Shown here: positions 42,375-45,129 of the stretch, piece by piece
Layout: every line of letters starts with the position of its first letter
Position numbering within the stretch: position 1 is the first letter of the stretch
NCBI GenBank assembly: GCA_945860565.1
Contig: CAMAQS010000011.1
Span: 1-45,129, forward strand
Length of the DNA: 45,129 bases
Direction of reading: 5' to 3'
Origin: Chitinophaga pinensis
Lineage (GTDB): Bacteria; Bacteroidota; Bacteroidia; NS11-12g; UBA955
The notes under the pieces: model-generated
Told to the model about the DNA's origin: nothing
Databases searched by the model: none
Seen by the model: the letters and a program-made list of their open reading frames with translations, nothing else
Program-made: the position numbers and the translations under genes

Positions 42375-42409
42375 AGTTTAACGGGTTCTCTATAAAAATT
42401 TAGAGTTTA

Positions 42410-42440
42410 CAAAATTAACGAAAAAAAATCGGTTTTTCAA
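42410..42440 (-). promoter_or_regulatory. Promoter of the GT5-like/DUF4270 operon: TTG, 20-nt spacer, TAATTTTG
   Basis: On the minus strand, -33 TTG at 42440-42438 and a perfect TAnnTTTG at 42417-42410, 35 nt before the start codon at 42374. Together with that of ricT, it is the most complete promoter match. Confidence 0.6.
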
Positions 42441-42485
42441 AACAATTCAAGCCCTAGTACCTTTATTTGCAAGCAATAAAATAAA

Positions 42486-43304
42486 ATGATTGTCTTGTTT
42501 TCCAGGGATTCCTTGTTATCCTACAAACAAAATCTGAATAAACCATTGGCTTTTGTTCCTACCATGGGTGCCTTGCATGATGGACATTTGTCGTTGGTCG
42601 AAAAAGCACAAAACGATGGATTTGAAGTCCTAGTTTCTCTCTTTATTAATCCCAGACAATTTAACAATCCTGAAGATTTGTTAAAATATCCAAAAACCAT
42701 CCCCCAAGATTTAGAATTGTTAAAACGCATTAAAACCCATGCTGTGTTTATTCCGGATTATCAGGCTATTTACCAAAACAATCAAACCAATGAAATATTT
42801 ATAGATTCTGAAATTCAACATAAGTTCGAAGGACATTACCGCCCTGGACATTTCAACGGGGTCATTTCCGTTTTATACGAGTTTTTTAACCTTATACGTC
42901 CACAAGCAGCCTATTTTGGTCAAAAAGATTTGCAACAATGTAGCATTGCCCATCTAGTAATAAAAAAATATTTTTCGAATATTGAATTTCACAGATTAGA
43001 AACAAAAAGAGAATCCAATGGACTAGCCATGAGTAGCAGAAATGCCAGGCTTTCATTACGTGCTAAAAATATTGCAGCCATTATTTTTGATCAACTTCAG
43101 CTAATTTCAAAACAACCTTCTACGCACAATCTGCATTTGGTAGCAAAGAAAATAAATGAAGCAGGAATAGAAATTGAATATCTAGATATTATTGATATTC
43201 AAACTTTTGATTCATGGAATGGTATACCGTCTAAAAATCAAGCCATCATTTTTGCTGGATATTTGGAAGGCATCCGCTTGATTGACAATCTGATCATTTC
43301 TTAA
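42486..43304 (+). CDS. panC: Pantothenate synthetase
   Basis: Joins pantoate and beta-alanine with ATP to make pantothenate, the CoA precursor. The 272 residues include FVPTMGALHDGHLSLVEKA (HIGH-type motif), SLFINPRQFNNPEDLLKYP, HYRPGHFNGV, and the YFGQKDLQQ and MSSRNARLS loops of the active site. The length is normal. panD, often next to panC in related genomes, is not here; dtd is instead convergent with a 1-nt gap. Confidence 0.95.
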   Translation: MIVLFSRDSLLSYKQNLNKPLAFVPTMGALHDGHLSLVEKAQNDGFEVLVSLFINPRQFNNPEDLLKYPKTIPQDLELLKRIKTHAVFIPDYQAIYQNNQTNEIFIDSEIQHKFEGHYRPGHFNGVISVLYEFFNLIRPQAAYFGQKDLQQCSIAHLVIKKYFSNIEFHRLETKRESNGLAMSSRNARLSLRAKNIAAIIFDQLQLISKQPSTHNLHLVAKKINEAGIEIEYLDIIDIQTFDSWNGIPSKNQAIIFAGYLEGIRLIDNLIIS

Positions 43305-43305
43305 A

Positions 43306-43758
43306 TTACTCCCTCTTTTTAGAGTCAATCGCAATGGTAACTGGTCCGTCTAAACACAATTCAATTTGCATATCTGCCCCAAACACCCCACGCGGCACAC
43401 TTCTATTTAATTCCGATTCCAACATTTCTAAAAATGTTTCATATAATGGAATTGCAACTTCAGGTTTCGCAGCTTGAATAAATGAAGGTCGATTTCCTTT
43501 CGAGGTTTTAGCGTGTAAAGTGAATTGACTAACTACCATTATGTCTTGTGAAAGTTCCTTAACAGACATGTTCATTTTGCCCATTTCGTCTGATAGAATC
43601 CGCATATTTATTAACTTTCCAATCAACCATTGTATATCCGATAAGTCATCGTTTTCCTCTAAGCCAATTAACACAAATAAACCATTACCGATAGAACCAA
43701 CCACAGTATTTTCTACCAAAACTCGTGCAGTTTTAACTCTTTGAATTACCAATCGCAT
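43306..43758 (-). CDS. dtd: D-aminoacyl-tRNA deacylase
   Basis: Hydrolyses D-Tyr and other D-amino acids, and glycine from misacylated tRNA(Ala), to proofread translation. The 150 residues begin MRLVIQRVKTARVLVEN and contain SQFTLHAKTSKGNRPSF, the family's active-site SQFTL segment, with Gly-Pro near the end (DGPVTIAID, a variation on the usual NGPVT). The ATG at 43758 is chosen because it is the family start; a TTG two codons upstream is unlikely. It is convergent with panC. Confidence 0.94.
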   Translation of the reverse strand: MRLVIQRVKTARVLVENTVVGSIGNGLFVLIGLEENDDLSDIQWLIGKLINMRILSDEMGKMNMSVKELSQDIMVVSQFTLHAKTSKGNRPSFIQAAKPEVAIPLYETFLEMLESELNRSVPRGVFGADMQIELCLDGPVTIAIDSKKRE

Positions 43759-43843
43759 GCTCAAATAAACGTGTTTTTTGGTTTTTCTTGTGTAAAAATG
43801 ACATATTTTAAGATTAAAATTGAGTAACTTGCTTCCTTAAAAG

Positions 43844-45129
43844 ATGCATTATTCTAAAAAAATTAAACTAATACTTCTTTGTTTGACTTGGATATGTTGT
43901 GGCAAAACCTCAGCACAAAATAAATTTTCGCTGAGTCAAACTATCCATAAAGACAGCATTTATTATTATTTGAAGAATAATACCAATGCCACCATAAAAG
44001 CTTCAGCTATTACATGCACTTGGTTTCACATGAAGGGAGATTTGGTTTTCTGGCCTGAAGACAAGAGCATTCCATTAAACATTTCAACCACTACTGGTCG
44101 TTTTCAAGGAAATACGTTCACTTTTAGGAGACGTTCAGACCAAAAACTGGCCTTTAGCCGATTTATCAATCCTGGTGATAGTGCCATTTTTGTCAGAGCA
44201 ACGAATTACAATAAACAACCCGATACGCTCATGTGTGCAAACATGCAGTTGTATTATTTAGACACTAACGGCGAAGCATTTAACGACGAAGTTTATCCAA
44301 ATTTTTCGCAGAAATGCCCATTTCAACGTGTATTTTTGGTTGGTAATTTAAGCAACGATGGCATCCGTTTTGGGAGTTCTGCAAATAAAACACTCCATGC
44401 ATCTAACACATGCTCAACCGGACTCATTGTCGTAATCATTCATCGCTCAACACTTAAACCCACTACAGCGCCCGGAATTGAACCTCAATGCAGCGACGGC
44501 AGAAAATGGACCTCTTTTGGTTATCCAACCGATGAGCAAATATTTTATCGATTTGACTTTACAGACACCAGCAATAAAACCAAATTCGTTCAGTTTTTGG
44601 AAGCAATAAACAATGGAGATCATGTATTTTTTTCTACTCCAGCAAGAGTGGCCACGGATCTTAGGGATAAACGTTTATCCAATGCCATGAAATTAATAGG
44701 CTCAAATGACTCAATTGGCAAAACTTTGTACTCCGATAAAATGTTCACTGGATACGGACAAAAAGGCGGCAAACCAGGTTCAATTTTCTTTAAGAGAGAA
44801 GATAAAAATAATTTTGTTCCTGTTATAAAAGAGTTCTTTTTCTTGCAAGATCAAGAGTATTCCGAAAACAATTCATTCGCTCTGTGTTACGAACCCACCA
44901 CAGCCAAAATATTGGAAGAACAACCCAATAAACCTACTTCCACCGAAATAATAAACCAATCGCATTTTTCCGTTTACCCAAATCCATCAAATTCATTTAT
45001 TTTTATAGAAAAAGCGAATCCAAAAGCGGAAGAGTTTGTTTTAACCAATAATGTAGGTAAGGTTATTCAAAATATTACAATAAAAGACTTTAAGAATGAA
45101 TTGTTTATTGGTGATTTGATTCCCGGATG
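43844..45129 (+). CDS. Secreted protein with T9SS type A sorting domain (3' truncated by window end)
   Basis: The frame is open from the ATG at 43844 to the window edge (428 codons) with no stop. The signal peptide ends in KTSAQ. Residues ~30-170 are beta-rich with several Cys. Residues ~190-330 contain STGLIVVIIHR, FYRFDFTD, INNGDHVFFST, KLIGSN and GSIFF, a pattern similar to ILEI/FAM3-like domains seen in some Bacteroidota T9SS proteins; this fold call is tentative. The tail has SVYPNPSNSFIFIE, the start of a type A sorting domain, of which only the last ~15-20 residues should be missing. It is divergent from dtd. Confidence 0.82.
   Translation, partial: MHYSKKIKLILLCLTWICCGKTSAQNKFSLSQTIHKDSIYYYLKNNTNATIKASAITCTWFHMKGDLVFWPEDKSIPLNISTTTGRFQGNTFTFRRRSDQKLAFSRFINPGDSAIFVRATNYNKQPDTLMCANMQLYYLDTNGEAFNDEVYPNFSQKCPFQRVFLVGNLSNDGIRFGSSANKTLHASNTCSTGLIVVIIHRSTLKPTTAPGIEPQCSDGRKWTSFGYPTDEQIFYRFDFTDTSNKTKFVQFLEAINNGDHVFFSTPARVATDLRDKRLSNAMKLIGSNDSIGKTLYSDKMFTGYGQKGGKPGSIFFKREDKNNFVPVIKEFFFLQDQEYSENNSFALCYEPTTAKILEEQPNKPTSTEIINQSHFSVYPNPSNSFIFIEKANPKAEEFVLTNNVGKVIQNITIKDFKNELFIGDLIPG

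Overview
The window is AT-rich bacterial chromosome from a member of the Bacteroidota; I cannot place it below phylum with confidence. The evidence is type IX secretion (T9SS) sorting domains, a PorP/SprF-type protein beside a giant SprB-repeat adhesin, families typical of the phylum (DUF3276, DUF4199, DUF4270, DUF4286, GH3), general lack of Shine-Dalgarno sequences, and repeated matches to the phylum's unusual -7 promoter element TAnnTTTG. No rRNA, tRNA, insertion sequence, prophage or CRISPR array was seen.

Layout. 1-720: 3' end of a secreted beta-helix protein with a T9SS type A tail. 868-2617: a VOC protein, a decayed gene remnant and gapA. 2671-4943 (minus): translationally coupled purS, DUF4286, mnmH and SDR genes. 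4995-8425 (plus): a GyrI-like lipoprotein, an S66 LD-carboxypeptidase, GtrA and RicT. 8441-11705 (minus): an LTXXQ-like periplasmic protein and carB. 11778-14211: a divergent pair consisting of a homogentisate phytyltransferase-like UbiA enzyme and a phytol kinase/DUF92 two-kinase fusion. 14445-23385: an adhesin operon (1594-aa adhesin, PorP/SprF partner, 1061-aa OmpA protein). 23426-24634: a GT87-like membrane glycosyltransferase, convergent with rpsO-pnp (24641-27194, minus). 27453-33390 (plus): ABC exporter, DUF3276, GT39, DUF4199, plsC, gatC and a MacB/LolD-type ATPase. 33432-39384 (plus): GH3, kbl and two APC permeases. 39365-42374 (minus): DAHP synthase, DUF4270 lipoprotein and a half-length GT5 protein. 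42486-43758: panC convergent with dtd. 43844-end: a partial secreted protein that also carries a T9SS type A tail.

How the genes work together. Two blocks stand out. The divergent pair at 11.8-14.2 kb has the three activities of the phytol-to-phytyl-quinol route known from plants and cyanobacteria: phytol kinase, phytyl-phosphate kinase and homogentisate phytyltransferase. The two kinases are fused in one polypeptide. This suggests prenyl-alcohol salvage into a tocopherol-like prenylquinol in a presumably non-photosynthetic bacterium. The 14.4-23.4 kb operon pairs a T9SS-exported adhesin with its likely outer-membrane anchor and a peptidoglycan-binding protein that has OmpA and SPOR domains separated by exact 84-bp calcium-binding-type repeats. 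These repeats share sequence with the adhesin's own repeats.

The window is compact. Several predicted intrinsic terminators lie inside coding sequence (3' end of the GT87 gene, first codons of the GT39 gene, stop codon of ricT), and several promoters sit so close to the start codon that the mRNAs should be leaderless.
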